NCBI GenBank assembly: GCA_003132125.1
Contig: PKWT01000390.1
Coordinates: 4,134 to 13,297 of the forward strand
Length of the DNA: 9,164 nt
Direction of reading: 5' to 3'
Origin: Micrococcales bacterium
Lineage (GTDB): Bacteria > Actinomycetota > Actinomycetes > Actinomycetales > Dermatophilaceae
Below the pieces are notes generated by a model. It was not told the DNA's origin. It did no database searches and saw only the letters and a list, made by a program, of their open reading frames with translations. Numbering within the stretch: the stretch's first letter is position 1; each line of letters opens with the position of its first letter. A program made the position numbers and the translations under genes. Below are positions 1 through 6,696 of this stretch, in pieces.

Positions 1-612
1 GGGCGACACAACCGCGACATCGGCTACCTGCCCCAGCGCCGCGCCTTCGACGCCGACGTCAGGATCCGCGGAGTCGACATCGTGCGACTGGGGCTGGACG
101 GCGACCGTTGGGGCACCCCGGTCCCGCTGCTGTCACGACTGCTACGCCCCGCCGCTCACCGGGCACGCCAGGAGCAGATCGCCAGCGTGATCGACCTAGT
201 CGGTGCCAGCGGGTATGCGCACCGCCCGATCGGTCAGTGCTCCGGCGGCGAGCAGCAGCGCCTGCTGATCGCCCAGGCCCTCATCCGGCGCCCGCAGCTG
301 CTGGTGCTCGACGAACCACTCGACAGCCTCGACGTGCCGAGCCAGGCCGGGATCAGCGCCCTGATCCAGCGAGTCTGCCGCGAGCAGGGCGTCGCCGTGC
401 TGCTGGTGGCCCACGACGTCAACCCGATCCTGACCTACCTGGACAAAGTCGTCTACGTAGCCGGCGGCACCGCAGTCGCGGGCCGGCCGGCCGACGTCAT
501 CACCGCCGACACCCTCACCCGCCTGTACGGCACCCCGATCGACGTGCTGCACGACCGCACCGGGCGGCTGGTCGTGGTCGGCCAGCGGGACGTTCCGGCG
601 GAGCACCACTGA
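1..612 (+). CDS. Metal ABC transporter, ATP-binding subunit (5' end cut off by window)
   Basis: This cytoplasmic ATPase subunit energises a Zn2+/Mn2+-type ABC importer. The reading frame is open from base 1, so the start codon and Walker A lie before the window; 203 residues are visible. Seen directly: Q-loop region IGYLPQRRAFD (bases 25-57), ABC signature CSGGEQQR (238-261), Walker B LLVLDEP (298-318) followed by a D-loop LDSLD, and the H-loop His in VAHD (412-414). The Q-loop sequence followed by GVDIVRLGLDGDRWG is typical of actinobacterial metal ABC ATPases of the ZnuC/MntB group (family knowledge). The TGA at 610-612 overlaps the ATG of the next permease, so the two are translationally coupled. 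The metal cannot be told from the ATPase. The solute-binding protein is not in view and may be encoded upstream. Confidence 0.93.
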   Translation, partial: GRHNRDIGYLPQRRAFDADVRIRGVDIVRLGLDGDRWGTPVPLLSRLLRPAAHRARQEQIASVIDLVGASGYAHRPIGQCSGGEQQRLLIAQALIRRPQLLVLDEPLDSLDVPSQAGISALIQRVCREQGVAVLLVAHDVNPILTYLDKVVYVAGGTAVAGRPADVITADTLTRLYGTPIDVLHDRTGRLVVVGQRDVPAEHH

Positions 613-1523
613 TGGGACCCGGGCTCAGCTGGGATCTGACCTACGACGTCCAGCTGATGTTCAGCTACCCGTTCATGGTCAACGCCTTCCGTGCCGGAAC
701 CATCGTGGCCGTCATCGCCGCCACCATCGGATGGTTCATGGTCCTGCGACGACAAAGCTTCGCCGGACACACCCTGGCCGTCATCGGCTTCCCGGGCGCC
801 GCCGCCGCGACCTGGCTCGGCCTCGCGACCGGATACGGCTACTTCGGCTTCTGTATAGCCGGCGCACTGGTCATCGCCGCCCTCCCGCAGCACACCGGTC
901 GAACCGCCCCAGCTGAACAGTCCGCGGTCATCGGCACCGTCCAGGCCTTCGCACTCGCGCTCGGCTACCTGTTCGTCTCGCTCTACAAAGGCTTTCTGTC
1001 CGGCATGACCAACCTTCTCTTCGGCACGATCGTCGGAGTCACCAACACCCAAGTACTCGCCCTGCTCCTGTCCGCGGCGGCCTGCCTAGCCGTGCTCATC
1101 GCAATCGGCCGCCCGCTGCTCTTCGCATCCATCGACCCCGACCTGGCACGCGCCCGCGGCATCCCGGTCCGGGGCCTCGGCGCGTTGTTCCTGGTACTGC
1201 TCGGCGTCGCAGCCGCCGGGACCAGCCAGGTGACCGGCAGCCTGCTCGTCTTCGCACTCCTGGTCGCCCCGGCCGCGACCGCCCACAAGCTCACCACCCG
1301 CCCTGCTGTGGGTATCGCCCTGTCGATCGCCTTCGGCCTGCTGGCCACCTGGATCGGGGAAACCCTCGCGTTCTCCACGGTGTACCCGATCGGCTTCTGG
1401 GTCACCACCGTCTCTTTTGCCGGATACCTCGCCGCGAGTCTGTGGCGCGTCGTCACAGACCGCGCCGGGCCCAGCCCGCGGATCACAGCACCCGCGACAG
1501 CCCCGGCCGGAGCACGACCATGA
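612..1523 (+). CDS. Metal ABC transporter permease, ABC-3 family (first of two)
   Basis: This 303-aa integral membrane permease belongs to the ABC-3 (ZnuB/MntC/TroC) family and forms part of the transmembrane channel for metal uptake. I chose ATG 612 because it overlaps the ATPase stop (TGATG) and has GGAG at 600-603, 8 nt upstream. The frame stays open further upstream, but that part shadows the ATPase gene. The protein shows alternating hydrophobic helices: residues about 25-45, a Gly/Ala-rich helix after FAGHTLAVIGFPGAAAA, and a C-terminal set. It has the family's conserved segment RPLLFASIDPDLARARGIPV, followed by QVTGSLLVFALLVAPAATA. The C-terminal ~20 residues are Pro/Ala-rich and non-membrane. 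It is clearly related to the next gene, which repeats RPLLFASID and the AxSQ-x-GxLL-x-FxLL-x-APAA stretch. The pair probably form a heterodimer. Confidence 0.93.
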   Translation: MGPGLSWDLTYDVQLMFSYPFMVNAFRAGTIVAVIAATIGWFMVLRRQSFAGHTLAVIGFPGAAAATWLGLATGYGYFGFCIAGALVIAALPQHTGRTAPAEQSAVIGTVQAFALALGYLFVSLYKGFLSGMTNLLFGTIVGVTNTQVLALLLSAAACLAVLIAIGRPLLFASIDPDLARARGIPVRGLGALFLVLLGVAAAGTSQVTGSLLVFALLVAPAATAHKLTTRPAVGIALSIAFGLLATWIGETLAFSTVYPIGFWVTTVSFAGYLAASLWRVVTDRAGPSPRITAPATAPAGARP

Positions 1524-2419
1524 GGCTCCAGTCTCTTGCGATCGCGACACCCGACCCCATAACCGCTCTGGGGCACATGCTCGCCCTCCCGTTCATCGTC
1601 CACGCCCTGGTCGCCGGCACCGCCATCGCCATCGTCTCCGGGCTCGTCGGATACTTCGTGGTACTGCGCGGCCAGGTGTTCGCCGGCGACGCACTCGGTC
1701 ACGTCGCCTACACCGGCGCCTTCGCCGCCCTCGCCGTCGGCCTTGATCTGCGCATCGGGATGTTCGCCGCAACCATCGGCGCCGGACTCATCCTCGGCCT
1801 GCTCGGCGGCCGCAGCATCGCCGACGACGTCACCATCGGCACCGTCTTCTCCTGGGTCCTTGGCCTGGGCGTGTTCTTCCTGGCCTACTACACCACCCAC
1901 GACTCAACCTCCAACGGCGCCGCCAACGTCAACGTCCTATTCGGAAGCCTCTTCGGGATCAGCACCCCGGCCATGTGGACGGCCGTCGCCGTCGCCGCAG
2001 TCCTGGTCATCGCCATCCTGACCATCGCTAGGCCGCTGCTGTTTGCCAGCATCGACTCCGCCGTCGCAGCCGCCGCCGGCGTACCGGTGCGAGCCCTCGG
2101 CGCCCTGTTCCTTGCCCTGGTGGGCGCAACAGCTGCCGAGGCCAGCCAGATCGTGGGCGCACTACTGCTGTTCGGCCTTCTGGCCGCCCCCGCCGCGGCG
2201 GCCCGAAGGCTAACCCCTGACCCATGGCGCGCACTATGGCTGGCAGCCCTGCTCGCCACCGCGTCCGTATGGGCGGGCATCGCCATCTCCTATGCAGCAC
2301 CCACCCTGCCGGTCAGCTTCACCATCATGACCGCCGCCGCAGCGTTGTACGCCGGCAGTTTTCTGCGACGCGCGTCCACCACTGCCGACAACGTCGCAGT
2401 CCGGGCGAGCGTCATGTGA
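1520..2419 (+). CDS. Metal ABC transporter permease, ABC-3 family (second of two)
   Basis: This 299-aa polytopic membrane protein is the second ABC-3 permease of the importer. ATG 1520 overlaps the previous stop (ATGA) and has GGAG at 1509-1512, 7 nt upstream; an in-frame earlier start (1442) lies inside the previous gene and lacks such support. Family features seen are LRGQVFAGDALGHVAYTG near residues 50-67, LFGSLFGIS in the middle, RPLLFASIDSAVAAAAGVPVRALG, and EASQIVGALLLFGLLAAPAAAARR near the C-terminus. The two adjacent permeases are distinct paralogues rather than a recent duplication, since their N-terminal halves differ strongly. Operons with two different permeases occur in MntABCD/TroABCD-type systems (family knowledge), whereas ZnuB often acts alone as a homodimer. 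This slightly favours a Mn/Zn/Fe-type system but does not settle the substrate. The operon ends here and faces chrA. Confidence 0.93.
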   Translation: MRLQSLAIATPDPITALGHMLALPFIVHALVAGTAIAIVSGLVGYFVVLRGQVFAGDALGHVAYTGAFAALAVGLDLRIGMFAATIGAGLILGLLGGRSIADDVTIGTVFSWVLGLGVFFLAYYTTHDSTSNGAANVNVLFGSLFGISTPAMWTAVAVAAVLVIAILTIARPLLFASIDSAVAAAAGVPVRALGALFLALVGATAAEASQIVGALLLFGLLAAPAAAARRLTPDPWRALWLAALLATASVWAGIAISYAAPTLPVSFTIMTAAAALYAGSFLRRASTTADNVAVRASVM

Positions 2420-2480
2420 GCGGCGACAGTGTCTCTAAATACGACCTCGTTGACGCCCGAGAACGGCGAGATCAAAAGTG

Positions 2481-2548
2481 TCAGCCACCGCCCGGCCAGG
2501 GATCCGTTTGCGGAGACGGGTTCCTGAACCGGCCCCTGTGGTGGCTGA
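2481..2548. terminator. Nested inverted repeats between convergent genes (possible bidirectional terminator)
   Basis: The 148-bp gap between the permease stop (2419) and the chrA stop (2568) holds a 9-bp inverted repeat, TCAGCCACC (2481-2489) with GGTGGCTGA (2540-2548). Inside it lies CAGGG (2497-2501) with CCCTG (2534-2538), and a small GGTT/AACC hairpin at 2519-2530. There is no T-tract, as is common in actinobacteria. The position between convergent operons suggests a terminator; the stem is interrupted, so support is moderate. Confidence 0.35.
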
Positions 2549-2567
2549 TTGTCTCCGGTTGTGCTGT

Positions 2568-3752
2568 TCAGTGCGGTAGCGGTCCGCCTGCCAATACGAT
2601 GACCACGCCGGCTAGTCCGGCAAGGAGCAGGGTGGGCACGACGCCGCGTCGGAGCGGCAGCAGGAAGAGTGCTGCGGCGGCGAGGACTGCGTATTGCCAG
2701 GGCTGGGTGAGTGCGCGAGCCAGGGGGACGGCTGAGCCGAGGATGGCGCCGATGGCGGCGGGTCCGGCTCCATCGAGGAAGGCGCGGGCGCGGTGGTCGC
2801 CTCGGATTCGATCGAAGCGACCGGCTCCGAGCAGGATGAAGGCGAAGGAGGGTGCGAACGCGACTGCTGAGGCGAGCAGCGCGCCGCCAAGGCCTGCTGC
2901 GGCATAGCCGACGACGGCGACTGTCTGGACGACCGGTCCGGGGGTGATTTGGCCGAGGGCGACGGCGTTAAGGAACTGACCTGCGCTCATCCAGTGGTAG
3001 CGGTTCACGGCGTCGGCCTGCATCAGCGGGATGATCACGAACCCGCCGCCGTAGGAGAGTGCGCCGACTTTCAAGGCGACCCAGCCCAGCGTGAGCACGA
3101 TGCTGCTGCCTGCCGCTCCGGCGGCCAGCAACGGGAACGCCATGACCCCGCGGCTATGACCGGGTGGGCTGGGGTGCCGGGTGGTCAGTTCAAAAAGGCC
3201 ACAGCCAAGCAACACCGCGACTAACCAGGGCCCGATTGCCGCAGCCGCGATCCCGCCGGCGACCAGGTAGGCGGTCCACCGCACCGTGTGGTGGCGGCGT
3301 GACCAGCTGGCGGGGATAAGGTTTGTTCCCGCTTGAACGGCGACCGCGGCGACTGCGGCCCCGGCGCCGGCTCCGGCGCCCAGGACCCATTGTGGTGGTG
3401 AGCCGGCAAGGAACAACGCAGCCAGGGCGAGGATGAGAATAAGCCCGGGAATGATGAACGCGCCGCCGCCGACCAGTGCGCCGCGACGGCCACGAACGCG
3501 CCAGGCGCAGTAGATCGCCAACTGGGTGGAGGCGGGACCGGGAAGCAGGTTGCAGGTGGCGATCGCGTCTTCGAATTCGGTGGAGTCGATCCAGCGCCGT
3601 TGTTCGACACACAGCGCCCTGAGCAGTTTGATGTGGGTGGGCGGCCCGCCGAAGCCGATGCAGCCGATCCGGCCCCACTCGCGGAGCACAGTGAGCAGTG
3701 CCGGCTGCGCACTCTGCTCGCCACCACCACGGCGGGGTGCTGATGAGGTCAT
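2568..3752 (-). CDS. chrA: Chromate transporter ChrA (CHR family, full-length two-half form)
   Basis: This 394-aa inner-membrane transporter of the CHR superfamily is generally associated with chromate efflux. Both family halves are fused in one chain. The N-terminal half has GFGGPPTHIKLLR (residues 33-45) and NLLPGPASTQLAIY (68-81). The C-terminal half repeats the pattern as SYGGGFVIIPLMQ (233-245) and LGQITPGPVVQTVAVVGY (266-283). Many hydrophobic helices lie between. The length matches the usual ~390-450 aa long-chain form, with no truncation. The ATG at 3752 overlaps the stop of a small upstream ORF (TGATG) and has GAGG 4 nt upstream. It lies at the 3' end of an operon behind a response regulator and sensor kinase, so the two-component system may regulate or sense something linked to this transporter (inference). 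Some CHR proteins may carry other oxyanions, so the substrate is not proven. Confidence 0.93.
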   Translation of the reverse strand: MTSSAPRRGGGEQSAQPALLTVLREWGRIGCIGFGGPPTHIKLLRALCVEQRRWIDSTEFEDAIATCNLLPGPASTQLAIYCAWRVRGRRGALVGGGAFIIPGLILILALAALFLAGSPPQWVLGAGAGAGAAVAAVAVQAGTNLIPASWSRRHHTVRWTAYLVAGGIAAAAIGPWLVAVLLGCGLFELTTRHPSPPGHSRGVMAFPLLAAGAAGSSIVLTLGWVALKVGALSYGGGFVIIPLMQADAVNRYHWMSAGQFLNAVALGQITPGPVVQTVAVVGYAAAGLGGALLASAVAFAPSFAFILLGAGRFDRIRGDHRARAFLDGAGPAAIGAILGSAVPLARALTQPWQYAVLAAAALFLLPLRRGVVPTLLLAGLAGVVIVLAGGPLPH

Positions 3753-3937
3753 CAGCCCTCGCTGGGGCGCTCACGTGCCCGCTGGCGCGCAGCGAGGACT
3801 TTGCTCGCCTGAGTCTGGGCCGGGGCAGCAGATTGGGCGGTAACCCCGCCGTCCCCTGGCCCGGGCTTACCTGGCCCTGCGCCAACCCCCGACAATGCGC
3901 GGGCGGTCTTGAACAGTTCCGTAGCCGTCCCCGTCAC
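3752..3937 (-). CDS. Small hypothetical ORF bridging kinase and ChrA (61 aa)
   Basis: This possible 61-aa soluble protein fits exactly between two genes. Its GTG start (3937-3935) overlaps the kinase stop as GTGA, and its TGA overlaps the chrA ATG as TGATG. It has an N-terminal stretch that could be a short helix (TATELFKTARALS), then a Gly/Pro-rich middle (GAGPGKPGPGDGG) and a basic C-terminus (ARQRARERPSEG). No known domain is recognisable. The third codon positions are G/C-rich but less so than in the neighbours, and no clear ribosome binding site precedes the GTG. It is either a real small gene or a coupling leader through which ribosomes reach chrA. The exact overlaps at both ends are the main argument for translation; low-complexity composition is the main argument against. 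Confidence 0.4.
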   Translation of the reverse strand: MTGTATELFKTARALSGVGAGPGKPGPGDGGVTAQSAAPAQTQASKVLAARQRARERPSEG

Positions 3938-5022
3938 GTGGCGGCTGCCGGGTCCAACGCGGGTGACAGGTTGAGCCTGACGCGGGTCGCGCCGGGACGG
4001 CTGGAGATCTCAAACGCGGCATCGATCAGGCTGGCGCGTTCCTGCATCCCGGACAGCCCGAGGCTGCCTTCCCGGACGTTCGCTGGGTCGAATCCGCAGC
4101 CGTCATCGACCACCTCGAGGCAGAGCCGGCCAGGGTCGTGGGCGAGTCGGACCACGACCCGACTCGCCTGCGCGTGGTGTTCGACGTTGTGCAGCGCTTC
4201 CTGAGCGACTCGGAAGATGACCAGCTCCTGCTCGGGACTCAGCCGCGGACGTTCGCCCTGTTCCTCCAGCGCCATCCGGATCCCGGTGCGTCCTGCCAAG
4301 TCAGTGAGCAACCAGTCCAGCGCAGGCACCAGCCCCAGATCGTCCAGCATGGACGGGCGCAGGGCCTCGCAAAAGCGCCGGATACCGTCGATGCACCGTT
4401 GCAGCGTGTCGTCGACATACTCAAGCCGGACGCGCTCGCCCTGCGATCCAGGGAGACTCTCCAGGGATGCCTTGGCGATAACAAGCTCCTGCACGGTTTC
4501 GTCGTGCAGCTCGCGGGAGAGACGGAACCGCTCTTCTTCCTGCGCCCGCAGCGCCAGCCCGATGTACCGCTTGAGCGAGGCCTGGACTTCTGCCAGTCGC
4601 CGGTTCGCATCTTCAGCCGCCAGCTTCGCACGCCGCTCCTTGTCCTTCGCGTGCCGCTCCTTGTCGACGCGAATCGCGACCATGGAGCCGAGAAGTACCA
4701 GGAAGGCGAGCTGCATAACGACCCCGATCCGTCCCGCTCCGCGGTGCAAGAGGACGATGTTGGGAGCCGTCAGCAGGGCGCACCACAGCCCGGTCGGCAG
4801 GGCACCTTCGAAGCCGAAGTTCAGTGCCGCGTAGAGGACCGGGATGAAGTAGATGGAGACGGGGATCAGGTAGAGGTCATGCACGTCTTCGAGGGCGCCG
4901 GCTGTCTCGATGGTCGTGTGTGCGATGGCGATGGCGAGCACCACCAATTGCACCATCCAGAAACGCCGATCGCGCAGTCGCTCCTCGAACCTGGGCCAGT
5001 AAGAGTCAGTCGCGTGGGCCAT
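3934..5022 (-). CDS. Sensor histidine kinase, NarL/HisKA_3 type, membrane-embedded sensor
   Basis: This sensor kinase of about 362 aa pairs with the response regulator encoded just upstream. Numbering is from ATG 5022. Residues about 23-118 hold four or so membrane helices with very short loops and no extracellular domain. A charged, probably coiled-coil linker follows (about 119-160, DKERHAKDKERRAKLAAEDA). The HisKA_3 dimerisation domain has the phospho-acceptor His173 in LSRELHDETVQE. The HATPase_c domain shows an N-box around Asn279 (EALHNVEHHA), G1 box DDGCGF (306-311) and G2 box GLSGMQ (322-327). A TTG at 5034 directly abuts GGAGGAGG (5042-5035) with no spacing, so ATG 5022, 12 nt beyond it, is preferred; either start overlaps the regulator's stop (5006). 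The signal is unknown, but short-loop membrane sensors often respond to membrane or redox state (family knowledge; application here is inference). Confidence 0.94.
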   Translation of the reverse strand: MAHATDSYWPRFEERLRDRRFWMVQLVVLAIAIAHTTIETAGALEDVHDLYLIPVSIYFIPVLYAALNFGFEGALPTGLWCALLTAPNIVLLHRGAGRIGVVMQLAFLVLLGSMVAIRVDKERHAKDKERRAKLAAEDANRRLAEVQASLKRYIGLALRAQEEERFRLSRELHDETVQELVIAKASLESLPGSQGERVRLEYVDDTLQRCIDGIRRFCEALRPSMLDDLGLVPALDWLLTDLAGRTGIRMALEEQGERPRLSPEQELVIFRVAQEALHNVEHHAQASRVVVRLAHDPGRLCLEVVDDGCGFDPANVREGSLGLSGMQERASLIDAAFEISSRPGATRVRLNLSPALDPAAAT

Positions 5023-5809
5023 CCGGCTGTTCAACCTCCTCCAGGCGCAGCAGCCCTGCTCTCACGGCGAAGACCACCGCCTCGGTGCGGGAACCCACCC
5101 CGAGCTTGGCGAAGATACTCCCCAGATGCCCCTCTACCGTTCGCACACTCAGTTCCATGGACCTGGCGATCTCCTTGTTCGCGGCGCCACGCGCGACCCA
5201 CGCCAGGACCTCGGATTCTCGCTCGCTCAGTCGCTGCCAGGTTACCGGCTCGACCCCGCTGTGCAACCGGGGCAGGAGCCGGCGGAAGACCTTGCCGGCG
5301 ATCTCGGGACTGAGGACCGTGTCACCCTCATGGGCGCTGCGTACCGCTGCCGCTAACTCGGGGCCTTGCACGGTCTTGAGGAGGTAGCCGGCCGCTCCCG
5401 CCTCCACGGCTGCCTCGATGTACTGCACGGCGTTGTACAGGCTCAAGATGATGACGGCCACCGCCGGAGACTTCCGTTTGATCGCGCGGGTGGCCTCGAT
5501 GCCGTTCTCGTCGCCCATCGAAATGTCCATGAGCACCACGTCGGGCGATAACAGGGCCACCATCTCCTGGGCCTCCCGCGAGTTCCCAGCCTCCCCGACG
5601 ACCTCAAGGTCGGGGTCATGCTCGCAGAGCCGCTGGCGGACACCAGCCCTAAACAGTGGATGGTCGTCGACCAGCAGGACCCGGATCCGGCGAGTCTGCT
5701 CTTCGCCAGCGGGTTCGTCTGAAATGCCCACCGCACTGCCATCGCTCTCGCCGATCAACCGGTCACCTCCCACCGTCCTTGAGCCCTCACCCACACAGCC
5801 GACGCTCAT
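5006..5809 (-). CDS. Response regulator, NarL/LuxR family
   Basis: This DNA-binding transcription regulator is activated by phosphorylation, almost certainly by the adjacent kinase. Numbering is from ATG 5809 (267 aa). The receiver domain spans about 42-158: acidic pocket Asp48/Asp49 (LLVDDHPLFRAG), phospho-acceptor Asp95 (VVLMDISMGDENG), Ser123 and Lys145 (GYLLKT). The LuxR-type helix-turn-helix spans about 193-255, with LSERESEVLAWVARGAANKEIA and SVRTVEGHLGSIFAKLGV. The start is uncertain. ATG 5809 overlaps the stop of the DUF3817 gene (ATGA) but lacks a ribosome binding site. A TTG at 5758 (Leu18) is preceded by an excellent GGAGGTGA (5770-5763) and would give a 250-aa protein, closer to the family's usual length of ~210-230. 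The first ~40 residues match no domain. Targets are unknown; its own operon is a natural candidate. Confidence 0.94.
   Translation of the reverse strand: MSVGCVGEGSRTVGGDRLIGESDGSAVGISDEPAGEEQTRRIRVLLVDDHPLFRAGVRQRLCEHDPDLEVVGEAGNSREAQEMVALLSPDVVLMDISMGDENGIEATRAIKRKSPAVAVIILSLYNAVQYIEAAVEAGAAGYLLKTVQGPELAAAVRSAHEGDTVLSPEIAGKVFRRLLPRLHSGVEPVTWQRLSERESEVLAWVARGAANKEIARSMELSVRTVEGHLGSIFAKLGVGSRTEAVVFAVRAGLLRLEEVEQPDGPRD
5756..5771 (-). promoter_or_regulatory. Strong ribosome binding site inside the response-regulator frame
   Basis: On the minus strand GGGAGGTGA (5771-5763) is followed after CCGG by TTG (5758-5756), in frame with the regulator. It matches the anti-Shine-Dalgarno sequence much better than anything before ATG 5809, so it may mark the true start of the regulator. 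Confidence 0.5.
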
Positions 5810-6258
5810 GAACGTTCGGGTTGGCCGGTCGTGACCACTTCAGATATTCGTGACATCTGATCCCCAAGGGTAGTTGTCGGGTGTTGTGGATGTTGTGCGG
5901 TGGACCACCGTTGGCTTGGACGGGTGAGATCCTTGCGGATCCGCCGTTCGAAGGCCCACGGAGCGAACGGCACGAACGCGACCGAGAAGGCGACCGAAGT
6001 GGTCCGTAGCGGCCAGCTCAGCAGTCGGGCGACCGCGGGCACCAGCAGAACGTACGCCGTGAATGCGGCGCCGTGAGCGGCTCCGACGACGGCGACTATC
6101 GGGGCGCCATACCCGGTCACCCAGTGCACGACCGCGACGAGGAGGATCGCGGGCAGTAGTCCGCCTTCGGCGTAGGCGGCGAGCTGGAAGGCACGCAGTA
6201 GGACGGCAGCCGCCGTGTCCGCGGGAGTTGTCGTTGACATCTGGGGCGTCCGGGTCAT
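5806..6258 (-). CDS. DUF3817 integral membrane protein
   Basis: This 150-aa membrane protein is recognised as DUF3817 from the segment GAAHGAAFTAYVLLVPAVA (residues 59-77), followed by WPLRTTSVAFSVAFVPFAPWAFERR (82-106). That is the family's HG-x-x-F-x-x-Y helix followed by a helix ending in PFAPWAFERR. Three helices are visible at about 19-47, 52-80 and 86-104. The biochemical role of the family is not established to my knowledge. ATG 6258 overlaps the stop of the preceding gene (ATGA); a second in-frame ATG at 6240 (Met7) is the alternative. The C-terminal ~45 residues (111-150) form a polar Ser/Thr/Gln-rich tail, so the protein is somewhat longer than typical members. Its stop overlaps the regulator's ATG (ATGA), placing it in the same transcript as the two-component genes. 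Confidence 0.85.
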   Translation of the reverse strand: MTRTPQMSTTTPADTAAAVLLRAFQLAAYAEGGLLPAILLVAVVHWVTGYGAPIVAVVGAAHGAAFTAYVLLVPAVARLLSWPLRTTSVAFSVAFVPFAPWAFERRIRKDLTRPSQRWSTAQHPQHPTTTLGDQMSRISEVVTTGQPERS

Positions 6259-6620
6259 CCGGTGACGAACAGCCGGGTCACGACGACTAGGCAGACCAGG
6301 CCGCCGCCGAGCCGGGCCAGCCCCTTGCCCCGGTCGGACCGGAGCATGGTGCCGGCGTTGTCGGCTACCGGAACCAGACTGAACGCGAGAGCGGCGTAGA
6401 TGAGGTGCAGCCATTCCTTGGGATGGTGGTCGGCCACCAGCAGCGCCACTCCGACTGCGGCGGTCATGGCCACGACCAGCACGACGACCGTCCGGGTGCG
6501 CCCGGCGGCGACACCTGCCGGACGTGCCCGAACGGCTCGGACCGCGCCTTCCAGGGTGGCGACGACAACCGCCAGCGTGGACGCGATCGCGAACATGACG
6601 TGCAGGTCGAGTGCGAACAT
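6255..6620 (-). CDS. Small four-helix membrane protein of unknown family (121 aa)
   Basis: I do not recognise the family. The 121-aa protein shows four hydrophobic segments, at about residues 8-30, 43-63, 72-90 and 103-119, with the basic loop RARPAGVAAGRTR after helix 1. Its histidines cluster near membrane borders: His7 before helix 1, and His65, His66 and His72 in ADHHPKEWLHLIYAALAF, leading into helix 3. That arrangement could bind haem or metal, but this is inference. The start ATG 6620 has AGGA about 8 nt upstream, and the stop overlaps the next gene (ATGA). The gene follows the cytochrome b gene after 76 bp containing a strong hairpin, so it may be co-expressed with the cytochrome or begin a separately controlled sub-operon. 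Confidence 0.75.
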   Translation of the reverse strand: MFALDLHVMFAIASTLAVVVATLEGAVRAVRARPAGVAAGRTRTVVVLVVAMTAAVGVALLVADHHPKEWLHLIYAALAFSLVPVADNAGTMLRSDRGKGLARLGGGLVCLVVVTRLFVTG

Positions 6621-6630
6621 CGTCCAATCC

Positions 6631-6650
6631 TGTTCGGTGTTGTGCGAACA
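6631..6650. promoter_or_regulatory. Inverted repeat TGTTCG-N8-CGAACA upstream of the 121-aa gene
   Basis: TGTTCG (6631-6636) and CGAACA (6645-6650) are perfect reverse complements with an 8-nt spacer, ending about 10 bp before the 6620 start codon. The site could be a dimeric regulator operator or a small mRNA hairpin near the ribosome binding site. It is not the actinobacterial LexA box, whose half-sites run in the opposite orientation. Confidence 0.35.
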
Positions 6651-6651
6651 G

Positions 6652-6683
6652 CGCCCGACCCTGATGTCTACCAGGGTCGGGCG
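6652..6683 (-). terminator. Perfect 12-bp hairpin after the cytochrome b gene
   Basis: CGCCCGACCCTG (6652-6663) and CAGGGTCGGGCG (6672-6683) are perfect inverted repeats with an 8-nt loop, starting 13 nt after the cytochrome b stop on the minus strand. The stem is GC-rich and there is no T-tract, which fits an actinobacterial intrinsic terminator. It could also be a partial terminator or a 3'-end stabiliser within a longer operon, letting the cytochrome be expressed more than the downstream genes. Confidence 0.6.
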
Positions 6684-6696
6684 ATGTACGCCTGAG

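Noticed and set aside
983..1900. Minus-strand open frame (305 codons) opposite the two permeases
   Set aside because: The Gly/Glu/Asp-rich low-complexity translation mirrors Ala/Leu/Pro codons of the permeases; the plus-strand genes have clear family motifs and coupled starts.
3190..3885. Minus-strand open frame (231 codons) overlapping chrA in another frame
   Set aside because: Arg/Pro/Ser-rich translation without motif; the overlapping chrA frame carries both conserved CHR halves.
4138..5313. Long plus-strand open frame (391 codons) opposite the kinase and regulator
   Set aside because: It is antisense to two genes with clear kinase and receiver motifs, and its translation is Arg/Pro/Gln-rich without any domain; such frames are expected in high-GC DNA.
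6631..6650. LexA/SOS box reading of TGTTCG ... CGAACA
   Set aside because: The actinobacterial SOS box has CGAAC on the left and GTTCG on the right with a short spacer; here the half-sites are in the opposite order with 8 nt between.
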